Below are positions 44,764-52,993 of a stretch of 64,000 nucleotides of DNA, in pieces. Made by a program: the position numbers and the translations under genes. How positions within the stretch are numbered: the first letter of the stretch is position 1; every line of letters starts with the position of its first letter. The DNA is from Sphingobium sp. Cam5-1 (GTDB taxonomy: Bacteria; Pseudomonadota; Alphaproteobacteria; Sphingomonadales; Sphingomonadaceae). The stretch lies in assembly GCF_015693305.1 (NCBI RefSeq), contig NZ_CP065138.1, forward strand, positions 992,001 through 1,056,000, in the 5' to 3' direction. The notes beneath the pieces were generated by a model. It worked only from the letters and a program-made list of their open reading frames with translations, ran no database searches and had not been told where the DNA came from.

Positions 44764-47606
44764 CCTTCACCCGCGAAGCCGATCATGGCACCCCGCCCGC
44801 CATCTCCACCGGCAAATCCGTCACGCTCACAATAGATGGCGAGCGCGTCACCATGCCAGAGGGCACGAGCATCATGCGCGCCGCCTCGCTCACCGGCTGC
44901 TCCATTCCGAAGCTATGCGCTACCGACAATCTGGAGAGTTTCGGCTCCTGCCGCCTATGCCTGGTCGAGGTGGAAGGGCGTAGCGGCTATCCCGCATCCT
45001 GCACCACGCCCATCGCCGAGGGCATGGTGGTTCGCACCCAAAGCGACCGGCTTAAGCAGCTTCGCCGGGGGGTGATGGAACTTTATATCTCCGACCACCC
45101 ACTGGACTGCCTGACCTGCGCAGCCAATGGCGACTGCGAATTGCAGGATCAAGCCGGTGCCGTGGGACTGCGCGAGGTCCGCTATGGCTATGACGGCGCG
45201 ACCAATATGGGGCAGGCCAAGGACCAGTCGAACCCCTATTTCGACTTCGATCCCAGTAAATGCATAGTCTGCTCCCGCTGCGTTCGCGCCTGTGAAGAGG
45301 TGCAGGGCACCTTCGCGCTGACTATCGAGGATAAGGGCTTCGGATCGAAAGTCTCGGCATCGCAGGGCGAGGATTTCCTTGGCTCCGAATGCGTATCCTG
45401 CGGCGCCTGCGTGCAGGCTTGTCCCACCGCATCGCTGATCGAAAAGAAGGTGGTTGAGGTCGGCACGCCCGACCGCGCCGTCGTCACCACCTGCGCCTAT
45501 TGCGGCGTCGGCTGCACCTTCCGCGCGGAAATGCGCGGTGAAGAGCTGATACGCATGGTGCCGTGGAAAGAGGGCAAGGCCAATCGCGGCCATAGCTGCG
45601 TCAAGGGCCGGTTCGCCTGGGGCTATGCGCAGCATCAGGACCGGATACTCAACCCCATGATCCGCGCGTCCGTGGACCAGCCCTGGCGCGAAGTGTCGTG
45701 GGACGAAGCCATTGCCCACACGGCAGCGGAGTTCCGCCGCATCCAGGCCAAATATGGCACCCGCTCCATCGGCGGCATCACGTCAAGCCGCTGCACCAAT
45801 GAGGAAACCTTCCTCGTCCAGAAGCTGATCCGCCAGGGTTTCGGCAACAACAATGTCGATACCTGCGCCCGCGTCTGCCACTCGCCGACCGGCTATGGCC
45901 TCAGCACGACCTTCGGCACCTCTGCCGGGACGCAGGATTTCGACAGCGTGATGCAGTCCGACGTGATCCTCGTCATCGGCGCCAACCCGACTGACGGCCA
46001 CCCGGTATTTGCCTCGCGCATGAAGAAGCGCTTGCGGCAGGGCGCCAAGCTGATCGTCATCGACCCGCGTCGCATCGACATGGTGAAGTCCCCGCATGTC
46101 GAGGCGGAACATCATCTGCCGCTGCGCCCCGGCACCAACGTCGCCATGCTGACGGCTCTCGCTCATGTCGTCGTGACCGAGAAGCTGTACGATGAAGCCT
46201 TCATCCGCGCGCGCTGCGATTGGGACGAATTTGCCGAATGGGCCGAGTTCGTGTCACAGCCAGCCCGTTCTCCCGAAGCGATCGAACCGCTGACAGGCGT
46301 GAAGGCGCAGGATGTGCGCGCCGCCGCTCGCCTCTACGCCACTGGCGGCAACGGCGCGATCTATTATGGCCTTGGCGTCACGGAACATAGCCAGGGCAGC
46401 TCGACCGTCATGGCGATCGCCAACCTCGCCATGGCTACCGGCAATGTCGGGCGTGAGGGCGTGGGCGTGAATCCGCTGCGGGGGCAGAACAATGTGCAGG
46501 GCGCCTGTGACATGGGCAGCTTCCCGCACGAATTTTCCGGTTATCGCCATGTTTCCGACGACGCCACCCGCGCGCTGTTCGAACAAAGCTGGGGCGTGGC
46601 GCTGGACCCCGAACCGGGGCTTCGCATCCCCAACATGCTGGATGCGGCGACCGACGGCACCTTCAAGGGCATTTTCATCCAGGGCGAGGACATTCTCCAA
46701 TCCGACCCCAATACGCACCATGTCGCGGCGGGGCTGGCGGCGATGGAGTGCGTCGTGGTGCAGGACCTGTTCCTCAACGAGACCGCCAATTACGCGCATG
46801 TCTTCCTGCCCGGCTCCACCTTCCTGGAAAAGGACGGGACGTTCACCAATGCCGAACGGCGCATTCAGCGCGTGCGCAAGGTGATGACGCCCCTCAACGG
46901 CTATGAAGATTGGGAGATCGTGCAGCTGGTCGCCAACGCCATGGGATTGGGCTGGACCTACAGCCACCCGGCGCAGATCATGGATGAAATCGCCGCGCTC
47001 ACCCCGACCTTCGCGGGCGTGCATTATGACCGCCTGGACGCGGAAGGGTCGCTGCAATGGCCCGCGAACGACCGCGCTCCCCACGGCACGCCGACCATGC
47101 ATATCGACGGTTTCGTGCGCGGCAGGGGCAAGTTCGTCGTCACCGACTATGTGCCGACCGATGAAAAGACCGGCCCCCGCTTCCCGCTATTGCTGACCAC
47201 AGGGCGCATCCTTAGCCAATATAATGTCGGCGCGCAGACCCGGCGCACCGCCAACGCCGCCTGGCATCCCGAAGACCGACTGGAAATCCATCCCAGCGAC
47301 GCGGAAAACAGGGGCCTTAAGGACGGTGATTGGGTAACGCTCCGCAGCAGGGCAGGGGAAACCACCCTGCGAGCGCTGGTGACCGAACGCGTCGCGCCGG
47401 GCGTTGTCTATACGACCTTCCACCATCCCGAAACGCAGGCGAACGTCATCACCACCGACTATTCGGACTGGGCCACCAATTGCCCGGAATATAAGGTGAC
47501 GGCGGTGCAGGTGTCCGCATCCAATGGTCCCAGCGACTGGCAGAAAAGCTATGACGCGCAAGCACGGCGCAGTCGGCGCATCGACATGATTCACGCAGCG
47601 GAATGA
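44760..47606 (+). CDS. fdsA: NAD-dependent formate dehydrogenase, alpha (molybdenum) subunit
   Basis: A 948-residue catalytic subunit. An N-terminal [2Fe-2S] domain (CSIPKLCATD, then CRLCLVEVEG) is followed by a His-Cys3 cluster (HPLDCLTCAANGDC), two ferredoxin clusters (CIVCSRCVRACEE, CVSCGACVQACP), and the molybdopterin domain with its own [4Fe-4S] (CAYCGVGC ... CVKGRF). The Mo ligand is Cys373 in CARVCHSP, where other enzymes have selenocysteine. The C-terminal bis-MGD domain completes it. Maturation needs an FdhD/FdsC protein, which is not in the window. Confidence 0.95.
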   Translation: MTFTREADHGTPPAISTGKSVTLTIDGERVTMPEGTSIMRAASLTGCSIPKLCATDNLESFGSCRLCLVEVEGRSGYPASCTTPIAEGMVVRTQSDRLKQLRRGVMELYISDHPLDCLTCAANGDCELQDQAGAVGLREVRYGYDGATNMGQAKDQSNPYFDFDPSKCIVCSRCVRACEEVQGTFALTIEDKGFGSKVSASQGEDFLGSECVSCGACVQACPTASLIEKKVVEVGTPDRAVVTTCAYCGVGCTFRAEMRGEELIRMVPWKEGKANRGHSCVKGRFAWGYAQHQDRILNPMIRASVDQPWREVSWDEAIAHTAAEFRRIQAKYGTRSIGGITSSRCTNEETFLVQKLIRQGFGNNNVDTCARVCHSPTGYGLSTTFGTSAGTQDFDSVMQSDVILVIGANPTDGHPVFASRMKKRLRQGAKLIVIDPRRIDMVKSPHVEAEHHLPLRPGTNVAMLTALAHVVVTEKLYDEAFIRARCDWDEFAEWAEFVSQPARSPEAIEPLTGVKAQDVRAAARLYATGGNGAIYYGLGVTEHSQGSSTVMAIANLAMATGNVGREGVGVNPLRGQNNVQGACDMGSFPHEFSGYRHVSDDATRALFEQSWGVALDPEPGLRIPNMLDAATDGTFKGIFIQGEDILQSDPNTHHVAAGLAAMECVVVQDLFLNETANYAHVFLPGSTFLEKDGTFTNAERRIQRVRKVMTPLNGYEDWEIVQLVANAMGLGWTYSHPAQIMDEIAALTPTFAGVHYDRLDAEGSLQWPANDRAPHGTPTMHIDGFVRGRGKFVVTDYVPTDEKTGPRFPLLLTTGRILSQYNVGAQTRRTANAAWHPEDRLEIHPSDAENRGLKDGDWVTLRSRAGETTLRALVTERVAPGVVYTTFHHPETQANVITTDYSDWATNCPEYKVTAVQVSASNGPSDWQKSYDAQARRSRRIDMIHAAE

Positions 47607-47610
47607 CGGC

Positions 47611-47871
47611 ATGACTGAAGACGACTCGATGATGTCCAATCAGGACCGGCTGGTCTATATGGCCAACCAGATCGCCAGAAACTTCATGACCATGGGCGAA
47701 GACAAAGCGGCACAGGCAGTCGCCGACCACATCGCCAAATTCTGGGAGCCACGAATGCGGGCGCAGATATTCGCTCTGCACGAGAAGGGGGAAGCGACAT
47801 TGGTTCCGGTTGCCGCTAGGGCGATCACTCTCTTGCGGGCAGCAGGTTCGCCGAGAGGGCGCGTTTCTTAA
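47611..47871 (+). CDS. fdsD: Formate dehydrogenase delta subunit
   Basis: An 86-residue FdsD with the family core MSNQDRLVYMANQIARNFMT and FWEPRMRAQIFAL. It is required for active enzyme in other bacteria and is thought to help assembly. It starts 4 bases after fdsA; an internal ATG would shorten the N terminus by six or seven residues. Its stop overlaps the convergent TIR-like gene by 3 bases, so its last few residues could have been altered when that gene arrived. Confidence 0.9.
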   Translation: MTEDDSMMSNQDRLVYMANQIARNFMTMGEDKAAQAVADHIAKFWEPRMRAQIFALHEKGEATLVPVAARAITLLRAAGSPRGRVS

Positions 47872-48746
47872 CGCATGACCTTATTCCAATCGACGTCATA
47901 TCCGACGTCTTGCAACTCTCGAGCCAGCGCGGTTTTCCAGCCTCCGCCCTCGTCAAACGTCTGATATACGACACCTGCAAAGTCGCTCGGAATTTCGACA
48001 TCGCCTTTCCGAAGCGCGCAGACCCGTTCTCGGGTAAGTAGGCCGATAAAATAGCCTAGTTCCAAGATCACGTTTTGCCGCGCCCGCTGATTAAGCGCTT
48101 CAGCGCTCTGGCCACCCACATCGTCGGGTGTCAGCAGGACGACCGCAAAACCGACGTCCCCATGCGCCTCGACCTTCTCAATGACCGTTCGGCCGCGGTT
48201 CGCCTGTTCGTGCAGGATGATCGCTTCGAATCCGATGCGCTCAATGAAGCGTGCGACGGTCTCACGCGCGCCGTCGTCGTGACCATGAACGACGAAAATC
48301 TTTCGGCTCGGCGACCGTGCAACTTCGTCGTTATTACCAGCGCGGTCTCCAGCGTCGGTGCCTAGCTCCTCTAGCTGTTCCTCCAACGAGGACACTGCCT
48401 GTTTCAATAAAGCTAGGTTCCGATCGCGCGATGCCTTCACCGCGTGACGAACCTCCTGGATTGAAGTGTCCTGATACATATTGATTGGACCGGTGTCGAA
48501 TTCGGCCGCGTTTCGATAGCGCCTTCGCTCTACCGTGTTATTACCGAAGGTGCGGTCAAGAGCATCAGCGATAGAGGCCTTCAGCGCTTCTATGCCCGGA
48601 TCGTCAAATTGATTTTGGACCGTGTTGGGATCGAAACCTTCGAGCGCAACGACACGCTTGTTCAACCTCGCTATCCCAACGCGAAGCTCCGCCTCGCTGA
48701 GTCTTGCGGCATGAAGGGGTTCCGCTTGCGCCGGTCTGCGAGCCAT
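47868..48746 (-). CDS. TIR-like nucleotide-binding domain protein (PF10137/COG4271 type)
   Basis: A 292-residue protein. Residues about 1-140 are charged and helical with no domain I recognise. Residues about 148-265 form a TIR-like domain: KIFVVHGHDDGARETVARFI, then LHEQANRGRTVIEK, VVLLTPDDVGG and NVILELGYFIGLL with Glu229 in the position of the TIR catalytic glutamate. Relatives include stand-alone predicted nucleotide-binding proteins and the TIR part of CBASS/Pycsar effectors, which degrade NAD+. No cyclase, sensor or immunity gene is adjacent. Base composition is lower in GC than the flanks by eye. It lies against the 3' end of tRNA-Ser. AGGAA precedes the ATG. Confidence 0.82.
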   Translation of the reverse strand: MARRPAQAEPLHAARLSEAELRVGIARLNKRVVALEGFDPNTVQNQFDDPGIEALKASIADALDRTFGNNTVERRRYRNAAEFDTGPINMYQDTSIQEVRHAVKASRDRNLALLKQAVSSLEEQLEELGTDAGDRAGNNDEVARSPSRKIFVVHGHDDGARETVARFIERIGFEAIILHEQANRGRTVIEKVEAHGDVGFAVVLLTPDDVGGQSAEALNQRARQNVILELGYFIGLLTRERVCALRKGDVEIPSDFAGVVYQTFDEGGGWKTALARELQDVGYDVDWNKVMR

Positions 48747-48820
48747 ATTTTCCTGTTAGTTTACCAGTGGGAAGTTTTACACGATCAGTTTCTACGAATA
48801 GCACTACTGAAGCTATGAAT

Positions 48821-48910
48821 TGGCGGACAGGGTGGGATTCGAACCCACGGTGAGCGTAAACCCACGGCGGTTTTCAAGACCGCTGCCTTAAACCACTCGG
48901 CCACCTGTCC
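48821..48910 (-). tRNA. tRNA-Ser (anticodon UGA)
   Basis: A 90-nt class II tRNA on the minus strand: acceptor GGACAGG/CCTGTCC, anticodon loop CTTGAAA (TGA), a long variable arm (GTGGGTTTACGCTCAC region), T arm GTGGG-TTCGAAT-CCCAC, discriminator G and encoded CCA at 48821-48823. Confidence 0.96.
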
Positions 48911-49060
48911 GTCCGCTCGCTTCCTAGCGAAGCTTTGCGTCATGCCAAGCGTAAAATGACCAAAATCCGCTTTCGGCGCGTTCTTGTGGGAACGGAAGCG
49001 ACAAGGGGGATTTCGCCTCGTGCCGTCGCTGTGCCACAAAGGGCTGAGGGAGATTCTCTA

Positions 49061-50107
49061 ATGCGTTCAACCATTCACTCGCTTCTACTGCGTCTTGCCG
49101 TCGTCACGGCGGGCAGCTTGATGGCGGGGCCTGGCATGACGCAGGACATGGCGCAGGACGCGGGTTTCCGCAGCTATCTGGAAACGTTGCGGCCAAAGGC
49201 GCAGGCGATGGGCATCCGCTCTTCCACGCTGGATTCCGTCTTCCCCACGCTCACGCCGAACCCGCGCGTTGTTCAGCTGGATCAGAACCAGCCGGGGGGA
49301 GGGGCCTATTCCCCCATTCCCAATTTCGAACCCTATCGGCGCCAGCATGTCGATGCCGCGCGCATCAGCCGTGGCCGCACCGCTTATCAGGCGAACCGCG
49401 CCCGGCTTGCCCGGATAGAGGCGGAAACCGGCGTGCCGGAGGAAATCATGGTCGCGATCTACGGCCACGAAACCAATTATGGTTCCTATACCGGCGACTT
49501 CGACCTCATCCGCTCGCTTGCGACGCTGTCCTATGAAGGGCGCCGCCGCACCCTGTTCGAACCGGAATTGCTGGCAACGCTCAAGATGCTGGACAATGGC
49601 GTGCCGCGCAGCCGCTTGGTCGGCAGTTGGGCAGGGGCGACGGGCTATCCCCAATTTCTTCCCAGCGTCTATCTGCGTCTGGCCAAGGATGGCGACGGCG
49701 ATGGCCGCGTCGATATCTGGAACAGCGAAGCCGACGCGCTCGCTTCTATCGCCAATTATTTCGTCAAAGCCGGTTGGCGGCGCGGCCAGCCATGGGGTGT
49801 CGCCGTATCGGTGCCCGCCGGGTTCAACCGGGCGAGCGTGTCGGCACGCCTCTCGCCCGCGCGCTGTCCCCGCGTGTTCAACCGTCACAGCCGCTGGCTG
49901 ACAATGGCCGAATGGCGCAGCCGGGGCATCGTCCCGACGGACGGCGGCTGGCCAGCGGATACGGTCATGGCAACGCTGCTCGAACCCGATGGTCCGGGCA
50001 AGACCGCCTATCTGCTCACCAGCAATTATCGGGCGATCCTCGATTATAATTGCTCGAATTTCTACGCGCTGTCGGTCGGGCTGCTTGCCGACGCCGTCAG
50101 GCAGTAA
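49061..50107 (+). CDS. mltB: Lytic murein transglycosylase, MltB-like (SLT_2)
   Basis: A 348-residue exported enzyme that cleaves peptidoglycan glycan strands to 1,6-anhydro products. A signal sequence is at residues 1-24. The catalytic Glu137 is in AIYGHETNYG, followed by LATLSYEGRRRTLFEPELLA, GATGYPQFLPSVYL and a DGDGRVDIW segment. GAGGGAG lies 8 bases before the ATG at 49061; the longer frame from 48935 is rejected because it would bury the signal peptide. It precedes dacC, another wall enzyme. Confidence 0.9.
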   Translation: MRSTIHSLLLRLAVVTAGSLMAGPGMTQDMAQDAGFRSYLETLRPKAQAMGIRSSTLDSVFPTLTPNPRVVQLDQNQPGGGAYSPIPNFEPYRRQHVDAARISRGRTAYQANRARLARIEAETGVPEEIMVAIYGHETNYGSYTGDFDLIRSLATLSYEGRRRTLFEPELLATLKMLDNGVPRSRLVGSWAGATGYPQFLPSVYLRLAKDGDGDGRVDIWNSEADALASIANYFVKAGWRRGQPWGVAVSVPAGFNRASVSARLSPARCPRVFNRHSRWLTMAEWRSRGIVPTDGGWPADTVMATLLEPDGPGKTAYLLTSNYRAILDYNCSNFYALSVGLLADAVRQ

Positions 50108-50122
50108 AGCGCCAGCCCTCTT

Positions 50123-50166
50123 GAGAATGTGTCTGTCATGGCTAATGACAGGGGCACGGCATTCTC
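50123..50166 (+). promoter_or_regulatory. Nested inverted repeat between mltB and dacC
   Basis: Outer GAGAATG / CATTCTC and inner CTGTCAT / ATGACAG, both perfect 7-bp pairs, with a 5-nt loop. It ends 34 bases before the dacC start. No T tract follows, so an operator or mRNA structure is more likely than a terminator. Confidence 0.5.
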
Positions 50167-50200
50167 ATCACCCGAATCCATCAGTGCGAAGGCAGTCCTC

Positions 50201-51364
50201 ATGAACAAGTCACTAGCCGCCATCCTCTTCGTCGGATTGCTGGCGCAGCCTCTCACGGCCGCCGCGCCTCCTTACACCAGTGAGGCGCCCATCGCTTACA
50301 TGAAGGACCTGTCGTCGGGCGCGGTGCTCTATGACAAGGGCGGCGAAACGCGCATTCCGCCCGCCTCCATGGCGAAGATGATGACGGCGCACGTTGCCTT
50401 CCGCCTGATCCAGAAGGGTGATTTGAAGCTCGACACGAAATTCACCGTCCGCCCCGAAACATGGAAGCAGTGGCACGGCCCGGCGGCCGGTTCGACCATG
50501 TTCCTGTCGGCGGGCGAGCAGGTGTCGGTCGAAAATCTGTTGCACGGCATCGTGACCCTGTCCGGCAATGACGCCTGCGTGGTGCTGGCCGAAGGGATCG
50601 CCGGGACGGAGCAGGCCTTCGTCGCCCAGATGAATGACGAAGCCAAGCGCCTCGGCCTCAAGAACAGCCATTTCGGCACCAGCAATGGCTGGCCGGATGA
50701 GGGCGTCACCTATGTAACCGCGGAGGACCTTGCCCGTCTCGCCGAAGCGACGATCGAGGAGACGCCTGACCTCTACAAGCGCTTCTACGCCACGCGCGCC
50801 TTCACCTGGGGCAAGACCATGGGCGGCTCCGACATTGCGCAAGCGAACCGCAACCCGATCCTGGGCAAGGTTGTCGGCGCCGACGGCCTCAAGACCGGCC
50901 ATACGGAGGAAGCGGGCTTCGGCTTTACCGGCTCGGCCGAACAGGATGGCCGCCGCCTCGTCATGGTCGTTGCTGGCCTGCCGACCTACAATGGCCGCAT
51001 CGAGGAATCGGTTCGGTTCATGGACTGGGGCTTCAAGGCGTGGAAAGCGCAGCCGCTCTTTAAAAAGGGCCAGACCGTCGAAACCGCGGAAGTCCAACTG
51101 GGCAGCGCCACCAGCGTCCCCCTCGTCGCTCCGCAGGACATGGCCGTAACTCTTCCCCGCACCGCGTCGGGCAACATCTCGGTCAAGGTCGCCTATACTG
51201 GCCCGATCAAGGCGCCGATCGCCAAGGGGCAGAAGATCGCCGAACTGATCGTCTCCACCCCCGACACCCCGCCGCAGGTCCTGCCTTTGGTGGCCGGTGA
51301 AGAAGTGTCCGAAGCGGGCATCTTCGGTCGCCTCTGGAACGGTCTGAAGTCCTTCTTCGGGTGA
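50201..51364 (+). CDS. dacC: D-alanyl-D-alanine carboxypeptidase (penicillin-binding protein 5/6 type)
   Basis: A 387-residue periplasmic D,D-carboxypeptidase trimming stem pentapeptides. Signal peptide at residues 1-22; active-site triad SMAK (Ser56-Lys59), SGN (from Ser121) and KTG (from Lys231); a C-terminal PBP5 beta domain and an amphipathic tail (FGRLWNGLKSFFG) for membrane attachment. Preferred ATG 50201; upstream in-frame ATGs (50129, 50138) lie in or next to the nested inverted repeat. The stop overlaps tmk (GTGA). Confidence 0.93.
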   Translation: MNKSLAAILFVGLLAQPLTAAAPPYTSEAPIAYMKDLSSGAVLYDKGGETRIPPASMAKMMTAHVAFRLIQKGDLKLDTKFTVRPETWKQWHGPAAGSTMFLSAGEQVSVENLLHGIVTLSGNDACVVLAEGIAGTEQAFVAQMNDEAKRLGLKNSHFGTSNGWPDEGVTYVTAEDLARLAEATIEETPDLYKRFYATRAFTWGKTMGGSDIAQANRNPILGKVVGADGLKTGHTEEAGFGFTGSAEQDGRRLVMVVAGLPTYNGRIEESVRFMDWGFKAWKAQPLFKKGQTVETAEVQLGSATSVPLVAPQDMAVTLPRTASGNISVKVAYTGPIKAPIAKGQKIAELIVSTPDTPPQVLPLVAGEEVSEAGIFGRLWNGLKSFFG

Positions 51365-51987
51365 CACGCGGCCGATTCATCACTCTGGAGGGCGGGGAGG
51401 GCGCCGGTAAATCGACGCAGCTCCGCGCCCTCGCCGCCGCCTTGCGCGCCAAGGGCCTGGAAGTCGTGGAAACCCGCGAACCCGGCGGCAGCGAAGGCGC
51501 GGAAGCCATCCGCGCCCTCCTCCTCACCGGCGCCGCCGACCGCTGGAGCCCCCGCGCCGAAGCGCTCCTCTTCGCCGCAGCCCGCGCCGACCATATCGAA
51601 AAGACCATCCGTCCCGCGCTGGATCGCGGCGCATGGGTGCTGTCCGACCGCTTCCTCGACAGCAGCCGCGCCTATCAGGGCATGGGCGACCTCACCGACG
51701 CCGACATATTGACCCTCCACCGCATCGGCAGCTCCGACTTCCTGCCCGACCGAACCTTCTTCCTGACCCTCCCCGAAGCCGAGGCGCAGCAGCGCGCATG
51801 GTCTCGCGACGGAGACGCCGCCGACCGCATCGGAGGCCGCGACGCAGCCTTCCACGCCAATGTGGCATCCGCCTTCACCCGCTTCGCCGAGCAAGACCCC
51901 GCCCGCATCCGCACCATAGACGCGTCAGGCCACCCCGAAGCCGTAACCTCGCGCCTGCTCGCAGCGCTGGGCGACCTTCTCCCATGA
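51361..51987 (+). CDS. tmk: Thymidylate kinase
   Basis: A 208-residue kinase for dTMP to dTDP. P-loop LEGGEGAGKST (Lys17), the DR motif with LSDRFLDSSRAYQG, and a lid rich in basic residues. GTG start overlaps the dacC stop; its own stop overlaps holB (ATGA). The tmk-holB pairing is widely conserved. Confidence 0.95.
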   Translation: MTRGRFITLEGGEGAGKSTQLRALAAALRAKGLEVVETREPGGSEGAEAIRALLLTGAADRWSPRAEALLFAAARADHIEKTIRPALDRGAWVLSDRFLDSSRAYQGMGDLTDADILTLHRIGSSDFLPDRTFFLTLPEAEAQQRAWSRDGDAADRIGGRDAAFHANVASAFTRFAEQDPARIRTIDASGHPEAVTSRLLAALGDLLP

Positions 51988-52949
51988 TCCTCGGCCATGA
52001 CGCCCAAACCGATATGCTGCTAGCCGCCGCCCGCAGTGGCCGCATGCATCATGGCTGGATACTCGCTGGCCCGCGCGGCATCGGCAAGGCGAGCTTCGCC
52101 CGTGCGCTCGCCCTTCGTCTCCTAGCCGAAGCCGCAGGCCCCGCGCCCGACGGCGAAGGCCTGTCAGTCCCCCCCGATCACCCCATCCGCAAGCTGATCG
52201 AAGCCGAAGCCCATCCCGACTACGCCGAACTCTACTGCCTTGAAAAGGAAACCGGCACCGCCCGCAACATCTCCGTCGATCAGGTGCGCGGCCTCCAACG
52301 CCTCGTCCAGTCCGCCCCCTCGCTATCTGCCCGCCGCATCGTAGTCATCGACAGCGCCGACGATCTGGAGCGTGGCGCCGCCAACGCGCTTCTCAAAACG
52401 CTGGAAGAGCCGCCCGCCGACATGCTCTTCTTCCTCGTCAGCCACGCGCCCGGCCGCCTCTTGCCCACCATCCGCTCACGCTGCCGCACCCTGCGCTTCG
52501 ATCCACTCGATCACGAAGCCATGCGCACCGTCCTGCGCCAAGAGCAGCCCGACCTACCCCCCGCGGACATAGACGCGCTCGCCGCCCTGGGAGAGGGCGC
52601 CCCCGGGAAGGCCCTGCGCTACGCGGGCCTCGACGTAACCGACCTGGACCGCATGCTCCGCGCCATCGCGGCGGACGGCGACCCCGGCAACCGCCACCGC
52701 CTCATCCTCGCAAAGCAGCTCTCCGGCAAAGCTGCGCGCCCGCGCTATGAAGCCTTCCTCGAACGCGTCCCCGCCTTCATCGCCGACGTCGCCCGCCAGC
52801 GGAGCGGCCCCGCGCTCGGCGCAGCACTGGACCACTGGGAAGCCGCGCGCCAACTCGCCAGCGGCGCCATCATCCTCTCGCTCGATCCCGCTGCCGTCGC
52901 TTTCGAACTTGCGGGCCATGTCGCCGCGCTCGCCCCGGATCAGCGTTGA
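51984..52949 (+). CDS. holB: DNA polymerase III delta-prime subunit
   Basis: A 321-residue clamp-loader subunit. GWILAGPRGIGKASFARALALRLL holds the P-loop region; VIDSADDLERGAANALLKTLEEPP and the SRC motif (IRSRCRTLRF) are family hallmarks. The ATG overlaps the tmk stop. An alternative frame opens further upstream at 51633, but it lies inside tmk and is rejected. Confidence 0.93.
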   Translation: MILGHDAQTDMLLAAARSGRMHHGWILAGPRGIGKASFARALALRLLAEAAGPAPDGEGLSVPPDHPIRKLIEAEAHPDYAELYCLEKETGTARNISVDQVRGLQRLVQSAPSLSARRIVVIDSADDLERGAANALLKTLEEPPADMLFFLVSHAPGRLLPTIRSRCRTLRFDPLDHEAMRTVLRQEQPDLPPADIDALAALGEGAPGKALRYAGLDVTDLDRMLRAIAADGDPGNRHRLILAKQLSGKAARPRYEAFLERVPAFIADVARQRSGPALGAALDHWEAARQLASGAIILSLDPAAVAFELAGHVAALAPDQR

Positions 52950-52993
52950 AAAGCAGGCTTTGCGCGCGCCTTAACAGCCGCTAGGGAAGGCGC

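Noticed and set aside
47868..48746. Complete CBASS or Pycsar system
   Set aside because: Only the TIR-like protein is present; no cyclase, Cap2/Cap3 or second effector gene lies within several kb on either side.
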